In this document: one piece after another, positions 1-10,245 of the stretch
How the letters are laid out: each line of letters starts with the position of its first letter
How positions within the stretch are numbered: position 1 is the stretch's first letter
Assembly (NCBI RefSeq): GCF_051622035.1
Contig: NC_135357.1
Location: 33,522,191-33,586,190 of the forward strand
DNA: 64,000 bases
From: Arctopsyche grandis
Taxonomy: Eukaryota > Arthropoda > Insecta > Trichoptera > Hydropsychidae
Reading direction: 5' to 3'
Program-made: the position numbers and the translations under genes
Notes under the pieces: model-generated
Seen by the model: the letters and a program-made list of their open reading frames with translations, nothing else
Databases searched by the model: none
Told to the model about the DNA's origin: nothing

Positions 1-34
1 CTCAGCGCTCAGCGCATACACGTATTACATGTGT

Positions 35-120
35 ATAGTCATTGGTCAAGGAGTCTGGCGCAGCCATTGGCCGCAACGTCCGACTCCACCATTGGTCGGC
101 GTCACCATGACGTCACCGGT
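35..120. promoter_or_regulatory. Promoter-like block: three inverted CCAAT boxes and a CRE
   Basis: ATTGG (inverted CCAAT, the NF-Y core) occurs at 41-45, 66-70 and 91-95, exactly 25 bp apart, followed by the palindromic CRE TGACGTCA at 108-115. The block is much more GC-rich than its surroundings. This looks like a promoter or a short tandem repeat; no coding exon could be tied to it because the window starts here. Just downstream (about 170-200) is a degraded Helitron-like tail (GGGCAAAGCCGG). Confidence 0.35.
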
Positions 121-299
121 CTACGGGCGTCTCTCTTAATAACTTTACAATATTATGAATATATGCAAAACACGGGCAAAGCCGGACAGCACAACTAAGA
201 ATTTTATAAAATGCTTTATTTCTATTTTTATTTAAACCATCATATCTGGGCGCGACCTGAATCTTGTCATTCTAAAATAATGAAATGAAGGCTTTCATC

Positions 300-971
300 A
301 CGAGTTTGTGTATTTGTAAAACAGATGAATTGAAGAATAAAATATTTTACGTCAGATTTTTCCATATGTGTACGTCATTTTGCTATCGATCTCATTGTCC
401 CAATCTCTATAATATTTGCCTGCAGCCACTGCATAATCCAATACATTCTGGATCACTCCACCGATTTCGAAACAATGAGCAGCTTAATTTGAAATTTAAA
501 AACAATCATTATAACTGTGCGATTTTTTATTGAGTGTTAAGTAAATAAACTGCGTACCGCTGATGACTAGATTTCTGCTGATAATTGTTCCACCGCAAAT
601 TAGAGTCATAGCAAAATTTCTTGTAGCATTTTAATAGATACCGACGTGCCAAGGCGTGTCACCTAAAACCGCCTCTTGGCCACCTAATATATTTCCAGCA
701 CCTTAAACTATCTGGCCACAATCTATCAAAAAACATACATATATGTAAAAAACTTTCAAATGTGTCTAAAAATTACGGTGAAATTAAGCAATACCTGGTT
801 TGCATTTTGGAGTATTACTGTTCCATGCGCCATTCTTGCAAGTTAATACTTTCAATTTATGTTCCAAAGTGGGTACATGGTAACTTTTGCACGATGTGGT
901 GACAGTTGTTTCAACTGGCAATATTCCATTGCAATCAATAAGTTCACCTTTATATATGCATTTGAAGTCAA
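300..971 (-). pseudogene. Modular serine protease (sushi + trypsin-like) pseudogene
   Basis: Three minus-strand pieces line up like exons of an insect modular serine protease (ModSP/HP14 type). Piece 1 (971-795) is a 177-nt phase 1-1 exon with a GCAG acceptor and a CAG|GTATT donor. It encodes a sushi/CCP-like module with five cysteines ending KNGAWNSNTPKCKP. Piece 2 starts at 722 after an AG, in matching phase, and reads CGQIV-stop-GAGNILGGQEA, then TPWHVGIY-stop, then ICGGTIISRNLVIS. The position of the catalytic AAHC reads GTQF, so His and Cys are lost. Stops are at 703-705 and 631-633. Piece 3 (from 428) reads VAAGKYYRDWDNEID and stops at 352-354. Such proteases act extracellularly at the top of Toll and melanisation cascades. 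This copy is dead at least in its protease part; the sushi exon is intact. The Ser and Asp catalytic regions are not visible. Confidence 0.62.
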
Positions 972-1939
972 CTGCATATATATATGTACATATGTATATA
1001 ATTAATATTGTAAAAGCATTGGACATGTTTTCATCAACCAGAAACACTTCCTTTCAAATTCACACTTGCTATATATACATATATATTACATATATAAGAA
1101 TATTTTTAATAAAATTCAATCTTGAAAAATTGCTCGCTGGAATCTGATACCATTATAATTGTGACATTGCATTAGTCATGGATTTGAATTCCGAAAAATG
1201 GATGCAAATCTTCAGACACGAAATACAAGTACGTATATACACTAATACGAGCCCGCAATGGACCGTTTATTGAAACCATCACATAATACAGTCATGGAAT
1301 GGTAATTAAAATGGCGCTCGCTCGGAACGACAAAATTTATACGAAAATATCACGGTTTAACCGCATTTTTCTCCTGATCTAATTGCGAGATGAGTTTTTG
1401 CAGACGTTCGAAATGCGAATGCAAAAAAAAAGGCTAATAATCGGATATATGTTGGGTAACCTTTTGGCTCGTGTACCCATTTGGACATACATATGTACGT
1501 ATGTAATGTGCAATTTTGGCATTTTTAAATAATAACAATAATGACGATGTTATGGAAGCCGTATAATCTTCATCAGTAAGGTATTTGTGTAAATAAGTTG
1601 ATTGGTTAATTTTGTATTAGGAAATATTATAGCGAATTTAATGAAAGTTTGATGTTGACTGAAATCCATCTAAACATGTATAACTTTTACAGTAGATAAT
1701 TTTAAATGTTTTTTTTTTCAAAGAAAACTTCCTTACGCACGGTAGAGTGATTCGGAACTCCTTTTTGAGAATAACCATTCACGGCTTACTTGTGTCTTAT
1801 CCGGTGTTTATTGTGCATATTGTTTGTATAATACATGATAATGTAAAGATGCTATGTTATACATATATACTACGGTAAAATAAAAATATGCTGAAAGTTA
1901 ATATATTATTTTTATTTATATTTTTACATAAATAATATA
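972..1939. other. AT-rich spacer, no gene seen
   Basis: AT-rich DNA with short ATGTATGTAC-type motifs. I found no further sushi or LDLa exon of the protease pseudogene upstream of its first visible exon, and no other coding signal. Confidence 0.4.
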
Positions 1940-2362
1940 CCAGGAAGGCTTGACAGGAAGACACCAATGCACCTTCCTGTACAATTAATTACAAACAATG
2001 CAGCATTTTATTATAACAAAAATCACTGTATTTCCAGAAGCTGAAGAACACGAAATAACAAGTAATTTATTAATAAATTAAATAATTAATCAATTGAGAC
2101 ATCTGTGGATTTTAGATTTATACATATTTTTTTACAAATTGTATGTACAATAAATACAGAAGATTTGTGACTACAGGAAAGACGTTTTTTGCTAATTTTG
2201 AGGAACCGTTTCAACAATGATCAGATAAAATTTGCAAACTCTGATAAGAAACGATCGATTTGGTGTCACAAATACCCCCAAATCTAACCAGCAGTATAGC
2301 AGATCGAACCCACTGATCACTTGGTGCTAAACATACACGCTACTATTGAGCCATACTGCTGG
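1940..2362 (-). mobile_element. tRNA-derived SINE copy 1
   Basis: On the minus strand the element starts at 2362 with a tRNA-like head (box B read as GGGTTCGATC) and runs through the family body. It ends at 1940 with the self-complementary tail (AGGAAGG ... CCTTCCTGG). Related copies in this window lie at 16867, 34618, 42797, 45961, 56078 and 60926. Confidence 0.75.
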
Positions 2363-2397
2363 CTATATTTGAAAGTGGCGGAAGTCCAATTTTCAGT

Positions 2398-2555
2398 TCC
2401 AAAAATACTATTTCTGTTTGACCTGATTAACAAAGTTTTATTTTAATTCGATATGTCCAGAATATCGGAAAAACAGAATAAACGTATTACAGGCCACCAG
2501 TGTGTGTACATATTGGTAAACGCAAAACATTATATTTAATGTATAGCGAAATAAT
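2398..2555. repeat. Interspersed repeat shared with 34392-34590
   Basis: A stretch containing ATTCGATATGTCCAG and GTATTACAGGCCACCAGTG recurs at about 34400-34590, next to another SINE but in a different arrangement. It is therefore a separate repeat family. Confidence 0.5.
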
Positions 2556-2628
2556 TCTCAAAATGAAGGGAAGTGGACTTACATATGTCGTCTTCAAATA
2601 TATCGGATCTTATGTATGAATGTGAATA

Positions 2629-2633
<5 letters not shown>

Positions 2634-2669
<36 letters not shown>
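2634..2669. repeat. (TA)n microsatellite
   Basis: Pure TA dinucleotide tract just upstream of the first glycine-rich gene. It is followed by ACAT-type repeats. Confidence 0.9.
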
Positions 2670-2672
<3 letters not shown>

Positions 2673-2767
2673 CATACATATATACATATATACAATATAT
2701 AAATGTATGTATCGTCATGGTATTGTTACGTTCGAGAAAAAAACGAAAGGAGATTGCTCTCTTTGCG

Positions 2768-2805
2768 TATAAATTGACGTGAATATTTTGCATTGGGCAT
2801 CAGTC
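2768..2805 (+). promoter_or_regulatory. Core promoter of gene A1 (TATA + initiator)
   Basis: TATAAA at 2768-2773 and an arthropod initiator TCAGTC at 2800-2805 place the transcription start near 2802. That is 46 nt before the ATG at 2848. The same arrangement precedes A2 (TATA 11683-11688, TCAGTC 11715-11720) and A3 (TATA 21719-21724, TCAGTC 21751-21756). Confidence 0.75.
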
Positions 2806-2847
2806 AGGTAGAGGCAACCAAACAAACAACATACCAAATATATTACT

Positions 2848-3880
2848 ATGGGCTTCATTGTGAGTTTTAAATGATATTGCAGGTAAAATTGTAACGAAAT
2901 AGCCACTAATTTAATCATATGTGCTTTAGATTGTCTTAAAACTAGCAGCTCTCTTGGCTGTGGCGGCTGCCTCAGCTGAGGAAAAGCAACAGCAGAAGAG
3001 GGGGCTATCAAATTTGGGGCATTATGGCTCATCTAGTGACTATTCCCAAGGAGGATACGATGGCGGACATGGAGGATACGGAGCTGGATCTGGTGGATTG
3101 GGAGGATTCGGAGGAGAATCTGGATTCGGAGGAGGTGATGGTGGTCTTGGAGGTGGAGCTGGTGGTTTCGGGGGTGGAGATGGTGGTTTCGGGGGTGGAG
3201 ATGGTGGTCTCGGAGGTGGTGATGCTGGAGTCCAAGTCAACACCGTGACCGTTCCCGTCCCCCAACCCTACCCAGTAACCGTCGAGCGTCGTGTCCCAGT
3301 TGAAGTACGAGTCCCAGTCAACAGACCAGTGCCGGTAGAAGTACCACAACCATACACAGTCAATGTAGAAAGGCGAGTTCCGGTCACCGTCAACAGACCA
3401 GTACCGTACACCGTAAGAGTGCCCGTTCAAGTGGTCCAGATCCAAAGAGTTGAAGTACCGGTGCCAAGACCGTACCCAGTCCCAGTCAATAGGCCAGTTC
3501 CAGTGCCAGTACCGAGGGCTATTATTATCGAAAGCCAAGTACCAGTTGTAGTAGGTGGAGGAGCTGGAGGAGCAGGAGGAGCTGGTGGAGCTGGTGGAGC
3601 TGGGGGTGCTGGTGGAGCAGGAGGTGCTGGTGGATTTGGAGGACTTGGTGGTGGATTTGGAGGTGGACTCGGTGGAGGATTCGGTGGACATGGTGTTTCT
3701 GGTGGATTCGGAGGGAGCTATGGAGGATTTAGCTCAGGTTCTCATGGTGGATACAGTTCCGGTGGATACAGCTCAGGTTCTCACGGTGGATTCAGCTCTG
3801 GTGGACTTTCTTCAATCCATGGTGGCGGATTCAGCTCAGGTGGAAAGACCTCTTCTCATCAAATCTCCATTAGACATTGA
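2848..3880 (+). CDS. Secreted Gly-rich / Val-Pro-Tyr block protein A1
   Basis: Two exons. Exon 1 is 2848-2859 (MGFI) with donor ATT|GTGAGT. A 70-bp intron ends in AG at 2928-2929, and exon 2 is 2930-3880, giving about 320 aa. Residues 1 to about 20 form a signal peptide (IVLKLAALLAVAAASA). Then come KQQQKRGLSNLGH, a Gly-rich arm (GGFGGGDGG type), a roughly 110-residue core rich in V, P, Y, R and Q with repeats like VPVPQPYPV, a second arm of GGAGGAGG and GGFGGG, and a Gly/Ser/His tail (SSGSHGG). AATAAA is at 3936-3941. The composition matches insect structural proteins of cuticle, silk or matrix. VPV/PYPV-rich cuticular proteins are known in insects (for example Drosophila Vajk proteins), but I cannot show orthology. 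A2 and A3 are near-identical copies. Without the tiny first exon the protein would lack its start and part of its signal peptide. The tissue role is inferred. Confidence 0.85.
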
Positions 3881-4135
3881 TTTATTATTATGCATAGTAT
3901 TGATGCTTTTTCCGCTGATATTTGATCATTGTTTTAATAAAATATAAAATGTTGATCATTTTTGTATGTTGGATGTTATATGTACTTAAAAAATAAAAAT
4001 ATATAAAAGTATTACTTGTGTTCTGTATTTTCTAATCACAAAAACACGTAATTACAATAAAAAATTATGTGATGAAAAAAGTACATAAAGTGAAATTTCA
4101 TATGAATATGAAAAAGCAGATTCATGGTCAATGAT

Positions 4136-4645
4136 AAGGGCAAAAACACACAGCAAGGAACGTGGCACATGGTATTTTTTGATACTTTTAAACAAGGTAT
4201 TCCACGAAAAAAAAGTGGAATACCTTGCACATATTCATGGCTCGCCGTCCCAAAATCAGCCCCCTAAAGTGTTTTTGGTAAAATTATATCATTGTATTTA
4301 TCCTTGCTTGAAAGTGATTGATAACGTTGTATCCCATATTTGAGAGATGTAGGAGAACCCCCACAGCGGGGAGTCAAGCACATAGCGTGCCGTTCTTCCC
4401 TGTGTGCAGTGCCGGTTTTAGGGGGGGGGGGCTAGGTCGTGCGGCGCCCGAGGGCGCCAAATAAGTTAGGGCGCCGCATGGTGCGCCAAAGGCACTTTAA
4501 AATTTAAAATTAGAGCGCCAAAAGCCATACAAAATTTTAGATTAGAGCGCCAAAAGCGAAACATTTTTTCTAAGGGTGCTTTAAAAAAAAATGCCCGAGG
4601 GCGCCATCGGGTGTAAGGCCGGCACTGCCTGTGTGTTTTCAACCT
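4136..4645. mobile_element. MITE with AGGGC-AAAACACACAG termini, interrupted
   Basis: The left end reads AAGGGCAAAAACACACAG and the right end is its approximate reverse complement (CTGTGTGTTTTCAACCT). It is the same family as the copy at 32504-32809. A second MITE (4407-4627) has inserted near its right end. Confidence 0.6.
4407..4627. mobile_element. hAT-type MITE with perfect 8-bp target duplication
   Basis: Terminal inverted repeats are CAGTGCCGGTTTTAG on the left and the complement of CAGTGCCGGCCTTAC on the right. It is flanked by the identical 8-mer CCTGTGTG at 4399-4406 and 4628-4635, the target-duplication size of hAT elements. It has no coding capacity (221 bp). It contains GGCGCC-rich sequence and a run of G, unlike the AT-rich host. 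It is inserted inside another MITE. Confidence 0.85.
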
Positions 4646-5405
4646 ATGTCCGTACATTTCATTGTTTGATCGTTTCATGTTGGTGGCTATTTATCAAGTC
4701 ATTGACAACTCATGCAAATATTTTTAATCCACAAAATTAATAATTAATCTTATGTTGACTGTAATTTTTGAAATGTATATTGAAACTGTTATTGAAATTT
4801 TTGGAACAATGTTTTTTTGAATAATATATATGTATTAACTCATTTTTAATAAAATGAGTTGAAAACTTTCTACCTTTCTTTTATCAACAAAACACAAAAT
4901 TATATATTTTTTAAAATTTTTTTTATTACCATATAAATCCGTTGGCAAGTGGGCTCCGTGATGAAATGGCCGTTCGACAAAATGTCCTAGAACCATTACT
5001 TAGAATACTATTTCACACGATTTCACTTTTGAGAAAATCATGTTTTCACAAAATAAACAGTTTGACAGTATTACTTTGGTCACAAATAGAAAATTTGGTC
5101 ACAAATCATCAATTTTTATTCCAATTCATGTTTTTTGTCACAGTTAAAAATCATTTACTTCATTGGAAACACATTCATTTTTTTAATCAAAGAATGCGGG
5201 ATTTTTCCGTAGTATTTTTACATATGCGAATTTCTCCAGGTGTCCAGTTTTCTGTGTGCTCTTCCTTTGAGTTCAGATTTTTCTCGAGCGGATTTTTAAT
5301 GTAGTTTTATCAGGTTATCGTTTGTATTAATCTTATATATGTTTGTAATTAAATAAAGTCAGTATCCTGATATAATCTCGGCTATTCCCAAGATTTTTGA
5401 CATCA
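4646..5405. other. AT-rich spacer, no gene seen
   Basis: No splice-consistent exon was recognised. Part of this spacer (about 5100-5290) resembles 16170-16400 near gene A2, so it belongs to the duplicated unit. Confidence 0.4.
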
Positions 5406-5870
5406 TCCTTCACCGTTCCATTGTTATGCAGTTCAAAAGATTGTTGTGTGATGAGCAACATAGCTTTACACCATGTCGTTCCACCACCACTAATCTTGCC
5501 TTTACAAATTTGATAATGTATAAAGCTGAAGTTGGTCAACAAGTACATGTAGTCTACTTTGACTTTCACAAAGTCTTTGATCGTGTCAGTAATGAAGCTC
5601 TTCTGATGAGGTTAGCTGAAGTGAAATTTTCAGCACGTTTTCTCAAACTTTTTGTATCTCAACTTGATAAGCAGCAATTCATTAGTTATGGTTTTTCTGA
5701 ATCATTTTTCACTAAATCTGGTGTAACTAAGGGTTCCACTTTTGGCCCCTTACTATTTACCATTCTCATAAATAACCTCCCTAGATAATATCCAATGCGT
5801 CATAACTCTTGTTTGCTGATGACGTCAAATTATTATTTTCTGTCAAGCTGATGTTAACGCTGTTTTAGAG
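5406..5870 (+). pseudogene. Jockey/CR1-like reverse transcriptase remnant (copy 1)
   Basis: An open stretch at 5426-5788 encodes RT blocks: a TPCRSTTTNL block, VYFDFHKVFDRV (the first catalytic Asp region) and SGVTKGSTFGPLLF. After a stop, the next block LFAD-D with its two catalytic Asp (5812-5823) continues in another frame. It is therefore a truncated, frameshifted LINE fragment. The same fragment recurs at 16494-16790, at a matching distance from gene A2, so it was present before the locus duplicated. Confidence 0.75.
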
Positions 5871-6108
5871 TTCAGTTATATTTTAAGTATAGAACTTAAT
5901 AATAATAATAATGAATTTTGATCTTCTCAATTCCATTTAGGCTTTGCAGAGATGTACATATTTTAATAACGACTGGTTCTTATACATATGTATGTATGTA
6001 TACCGGCTGTAGATGCGACATTCTCTACTTTGTATTTTATTATTTGGCATTTTTTTACTTTATCCGCTATTATTATAAAGCTATTGTTTTTTTACAATTT
6101 TATATAAA

Positions 6109-6614
6109 CTAGTGTTGTACCCGATGACATATCATCGCATGGCTGTTGGCATATTAAGTTATTAAATAAAAAAAAATTAAAAGAAATGTGTCGTGGGACA
6201 TGTGTTTGATTCTCACACGGTCGATTTTTTTCAAATACCTTTTAAATATATTTAATTGTTTAATATGAAAAAAAAAAGGTCAACTACCTATCTACCTACA
6301 TATAAACAATATAAAACACCGATTGAAAAATGAATTTATTAATTAATTAATTAAATAAATTTTCAGAGATTTAGCACCATCTATTTGCCTAGAGGAAGCA
6401 TTAGTATCGAACAGTATATACATATATAGCAGATTTTTGGCTTTCGTTATTATACTCGTATATATGTACGTTTTGGCAGTAGTTTAGCTGTGAAGTTTAT
6501 ACATATGTATGTACATATGTCGAATCGGAACGACTATTATAGTACGGCGAACGTTATCTCAAAAAGACAGAAAGACAGGCAGAATAGCGATACTATATGT
6601 ATATACATATATGA
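6109..6614 (-). mobile_element. Non-autonomous Helitron (family 2), solitary copy
   Basis: On the minus strand the element begins TCATATATG at 6614, with T on the plus side at 6615, and ends in CTAG at 6109-6112 followed by T. A short GATGA...TCATC hairpin lies before the 3' end, as expected for Helitrons. It is homologous to the insertions in the introns of genes B1 (7832-8202) and B2 (17966-18328). All three share the same outer boundaries, with different flanks here. Confidence 0.6.
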
Positions 6615-7641
6615 TGTATTTTTTTCCGTATAATATGTATGTATATATTTTTATTTTTCTCATCTCTCTGTATATTTTCGACCATTGAGGCGCATCAAGG
6701 ACTCCTGTAATTCCATTATGGTCCAAATTTAGACTTAAATAAATAAATAAAATATATAATAAAGGATATTTAATTGTAATTAATGGTCAGGAAATAAAAT
6801 AAAGTTTGGTACATGTGTACACACACATTCGGTTAAATAAACTTAAAACAGTCATAACAAATGGCCATCAATTGAATGATGGGAAGTTAGATGATTGTTT
6901 ATTTTATTCATATATGTATGTACAAGGAAAACCTAACATGTATGTATATGTATAACCCAATGCGCCTTTCTTGCAAATTACAATAAATATACTGTTTCAT
7001 AGAAACAGAGCTTAATGGATTATATGGATTGATCAGTTTTTTAATTAACTACTCAATTAATATTGATAGTTGGAAATACTATTTTCCTATTACACGTGAT
7101 TTAATTATTGTCTGAAGTGATAAAGACATTTTGATAAATTCAATAAAGGTATTTACTGACCAAACTAATATATGTAGTTACTGAGCAAAAATTTATTTGC
7201 CAATAAGTATAACATCAATCTTCGGAATAGAAGTCCAAATTGCTGTACCAAATTTATTGGAAATCAAACATATATACAATGCACATTTATTTATATGTAC
7301 ATATGTGTAATTTCTACAAATTTAATAAGTTCTCTTTCTTTATGAATTTGGTATTTCATACAATCCAAATAACTAAAATATTATTCATATTTTTCTCCAT
7401 TATTATGATTCAAAATGTATGTAAATTGTTTTTTAATTGTTAGACCGTGCAATAAACAGCTGAACGGAATTACAATAGGAAAATAACATTTCCTCCAGCT
7501 GAGATGATTTCTTTCAGTCACATATGCTCGAGTAAATTCCAAATCGTTACACAATGTACACATACATATGTATGTATATGCAAGAAGAATGTACATATGA
7601 CTGATTTATGTACATTCATATTACCAAAATTTGGAAATGGG
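6615..7641. other. AT-rich spacer upstream of gene B1
   Basis: A LINE-like 3' tail (AATAAATAAATAAA near 6735-6755) and AT-rich DNA, no gene seen. From about 7300 it is homologous to 17420 onward, upstream of B2. Confidence 0.4.
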
Positions 7642-7648
7642 TATATAA
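7642..7648 (+). promoter_or_regulatory. TATA box of gene B1
   Basis: TATATAA at 7642-7648 lies 63 bp before the ATG at 7711. The equivalent box of B2 is at 17776-17782 with near-identical flanks. The initiator is not clear-cut; CATTC motifs near 7674-7679 are candidates. Confidence 0.6.
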
Positions 7649-7710
7649 GCTGAGTGTTTGTATGGACAATTCATCATTCAAATCGGATCAGCAGTAGAAT
7701 CATCATCACA

Positions 7711-9098
7711 ATGATGAGCACGGTAATATTCCCATATAATTTTACAATAATAATATTGTTTTAAAGTATAAAAGCAAATTAAAACATTTTTAAAATGAAC
7801 TTGTATTACTCTTTTATAATAATTATATGTACTAGTGATGTACCCATAATGGATTTTTTTCAAATACCTTAAATATATAATTTAATATTTATATTTAATT
7901 GTTTAATATGAAAAAAATGGTAAAAACGTCATTTCTATCTACATACATATAAAAAATTATAAAACATCAATAGAAAAATAATGAATTAATTAAATAAATT
8001 TTCAATTTATGGCGGTAAATGCTCCGAGACTCCGCGCCGTATATTTGCCTAGAGAAAACATTGGTAGCAAACAGTATATTTAGCTGTGACGTACATATGT
8101 ATGTATGTCGAATCGAAACGACTATTATAGTATGGCGAGAGTTATCTCAGACATACAGACCGACACATAGAATTGCGATATTATATGTATATACATATAT
8201 GATCTACATATGTTTTATTGTGACAATTTGGTGTTTATTTTTTTAGTATTTAATAGTGTTGGCATTGTGTGCTGCATCGGGAGCAGCTGAAAACAAAAAG
8301 CAAGATAAACGAGGACTATCTGATTTGGGAGACGGAGGACATGGTTACTCCAGTGGAAGTTTTGAACACGGTGGATCAGGGGGAGGTTATAGTGGAGCTG
8401 GTGGATTTGGTGGAGCTGGAGGATTCGGTGGAGCCGGAGGATTTGGTGGAGCAGGTGGAGCTGGAGGATTCGGTGGAGCAGGTGGAGCTGGTGCAGCTGG
8501 TGGAGCCCCGCAAGTGATCACCAACACTATCCCAGTACCTCAGCCCTACCCAGTCCAAGTCGAGAGACAAGTCCCAGTACCTGTCCGAGTCCCTGTCGAT
8601 AGGCCCTACCCAGTACAAGTACCCAGGCCTTATCCAGTCCGAGTAGAGAGGCCAGTGCCTTACACCGTCGACAATCCCATTCCATACCCAGTCAGAGTTC
8701 CAGTGCGAGTAACAGTCATCAGGAGGGTCGAAGTACCAGTGGACCGTCCTTACCCAGTCCCAGTCTATAGGCCAGTTGCAGTGCCAGTGTCTCAGCCGTA
8801 CGTCGTTCAAAGGAACGTTCCAGTTTATATCAACGCAGGAGCTGGTGGAGCTGGTGGAGCTGGAGGTGCTGGAGGCTTCGGAGGAGCTGATGGAGGATTC
8901 GGTGGTGCTGATGGAGGATTCGGTGGTGCTGGAGGTTTTGACGGAGATGGAGGATATGGTGGAAACGGTGGAGATGGAGGTTTCGGTGGTCATGGATTAG
9001 GAGGTGGTAGTGGTGGATTTGGAAGCCATGGTGGCTCCTCTTCTTCCTATTCTTCTGAAAGTTCTTCAGCTCATGGAAGTTCATACTCCCACCATTGA
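7711..9098 (+). CDS. Secreted Gly-rich / Val-Pro-Tyr block protein B1
   Basis: Exon 1 is 7711-7722 (MMST, donor ACG|GTAATA). The intron is 7723-8246, ending TTTTTTAG, and exon 2 is 8247-9098, giving about 287 aa. The joined N-terminus MMSTYLIVLALCAASGAAEN is a signal peptide, followed by KKQDKRGLSDLGD. Next come a GGFGGAGG arm, a core with repeated VPVPQPYPV, RPYPVQV and VPVDRPYPV units, a second Gly arm (GGAGG, GGADGG, GGHGLGG) and a Ser-rich, His-ending tail. AATAAA is at 9144-9149. It is related to the A genes by its 12-nt first exon, the KRGLS(N/D)LG segment and its domain order, but it is a distinct subfamily. Its larger intron is explained by a Helitron (7832-8202). A structural extracellular role is inferred from composition. 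Confidence 0.85.
7832..8202 (-). mobile_element. Helitron insertion inside the B1 intron
   Basis: It starts CTAG at 7832-7835 on the plus strand and ends GA|T at 8202, i.e. TC...CTAG on the minus strand. B2 carries the same element at the same intron position (17966-18328). Removing it leaves an intron of about 153 bp. Confidence 0.65.
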
Positions 9099-9419
9099 TT
9101 ATTTTATGCAATGATATTTTGTACCAAATGTTAGGCTGGAATTAATAAAATTTATCAACCCAACAAATATACTCTTTTATTTGATAATATACACAAGTAA
9201 ACACATTGATTACAAAATTAAATAAATCAAATATTATTTTTATTTATTTACATATTTAAAAAAAAGTTTAAAATATACATTATACATATAATCTTAAATT
9301 TTATATGAACAGAATTATATTTTAATTCACGAATGCATTGACTGAATAGTTTTTAGTTAAAATGGATAGTAAAAGAAAATAAAAAAGAATAAAACATTTT
9401 TTTAATTATTGGAAACGTC

Positions 9420-10160
9420 GTAAGGCGACCATATTTCCCAGGTCTTCAAACGGGACGCTCCGCCGTAATAATAACCCTTAAATAACCTAATATTAATATT
9501 TTATAGGAATTATAATTTTTTTCCGAATGTACAATTCTTTTGTACATGTGAAATAGAAAGATAAAAAAATATACAATATGTGGTAATGATGCACCGCAGT
9601 CTGATTTTTTTCTGAATTGTATTAAATTAACAAATAAAATAACTACAAATATTTCAAAAATATATTCTCGATTTCTTATATTTACATAAATTATGTGAAA
9701 ATGAAAATTTCGATTTCATTAATCTTGATTCTTTGTTTTTTTAAGTAATATAATTTTTACTAGAACTTACATTTTTTTAAAAGAAGAAAATTAAACAAGA
9801 AAAAAAAATGATATAATATCGTATTTCACAGGTGTTTAAAATTAATTATGATGAAAATAAAAGCACAAAGCGATATTTTTTCAGAAACATGTAAATAATA
9901 TTTAAATATTACTTTAGAATGTATATATTGTATGTAAATGTATATTTATATAATAATATTTATTTTTGGGAAACAAATGATTTGGAAAAACAAGTAAAAA
10001 TATGAAGAAAAAAAATTTATCGAAAAAATTAATGAATTCTTATGCACATCAGTGGATGGGCAAAACTGGAAAAATCAAATAGTTTTACAAAAACAATATG
10101 CAGTACATAAAAAACTGTCCCGCCCAAACGGGACGTACAGTCAACCTACAAGGTCAAGGA
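9420..10160. mobile_element. MITE with TAGG-CGACC termini (copy 1)
   Basis: The left end GGCGACCATATTTCCCAGG and the right end GGGACGTACAGTCAACCTAC form imperfect inverted ends (TAGGGCGACCATA against TAGGTTGACTGTA). A shorter copy sits at 19507-20060, downstream of B2, so the insertion predates the tandem duplication. Confidence 0.45.
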
Positions 10161-10245
10161 CCTTTTACAAACTCTTTTTGAAGGCAGGAATTAAATTGTG
10201 ATTTTTATTTTATATATGTAAATCAGTAAAATTATACATATGTAT

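Noticed and set aside
3029..3691. Antisense Ser/Thr/Trp-rich ORFs over the glycine-rich genes (also at 8376, 11944, 18496 and 21980)
   Set aside because: They mirror the GGN and GTN codon bias of the sense genes. There is no promoter, splice site or independent conservation.
5918..6112. Short plus ORF rich in Phe, Tyr and Ile
   Set aside because: AT-rich low complexity, ends at a Helitron boundary, and has no conserved motif.
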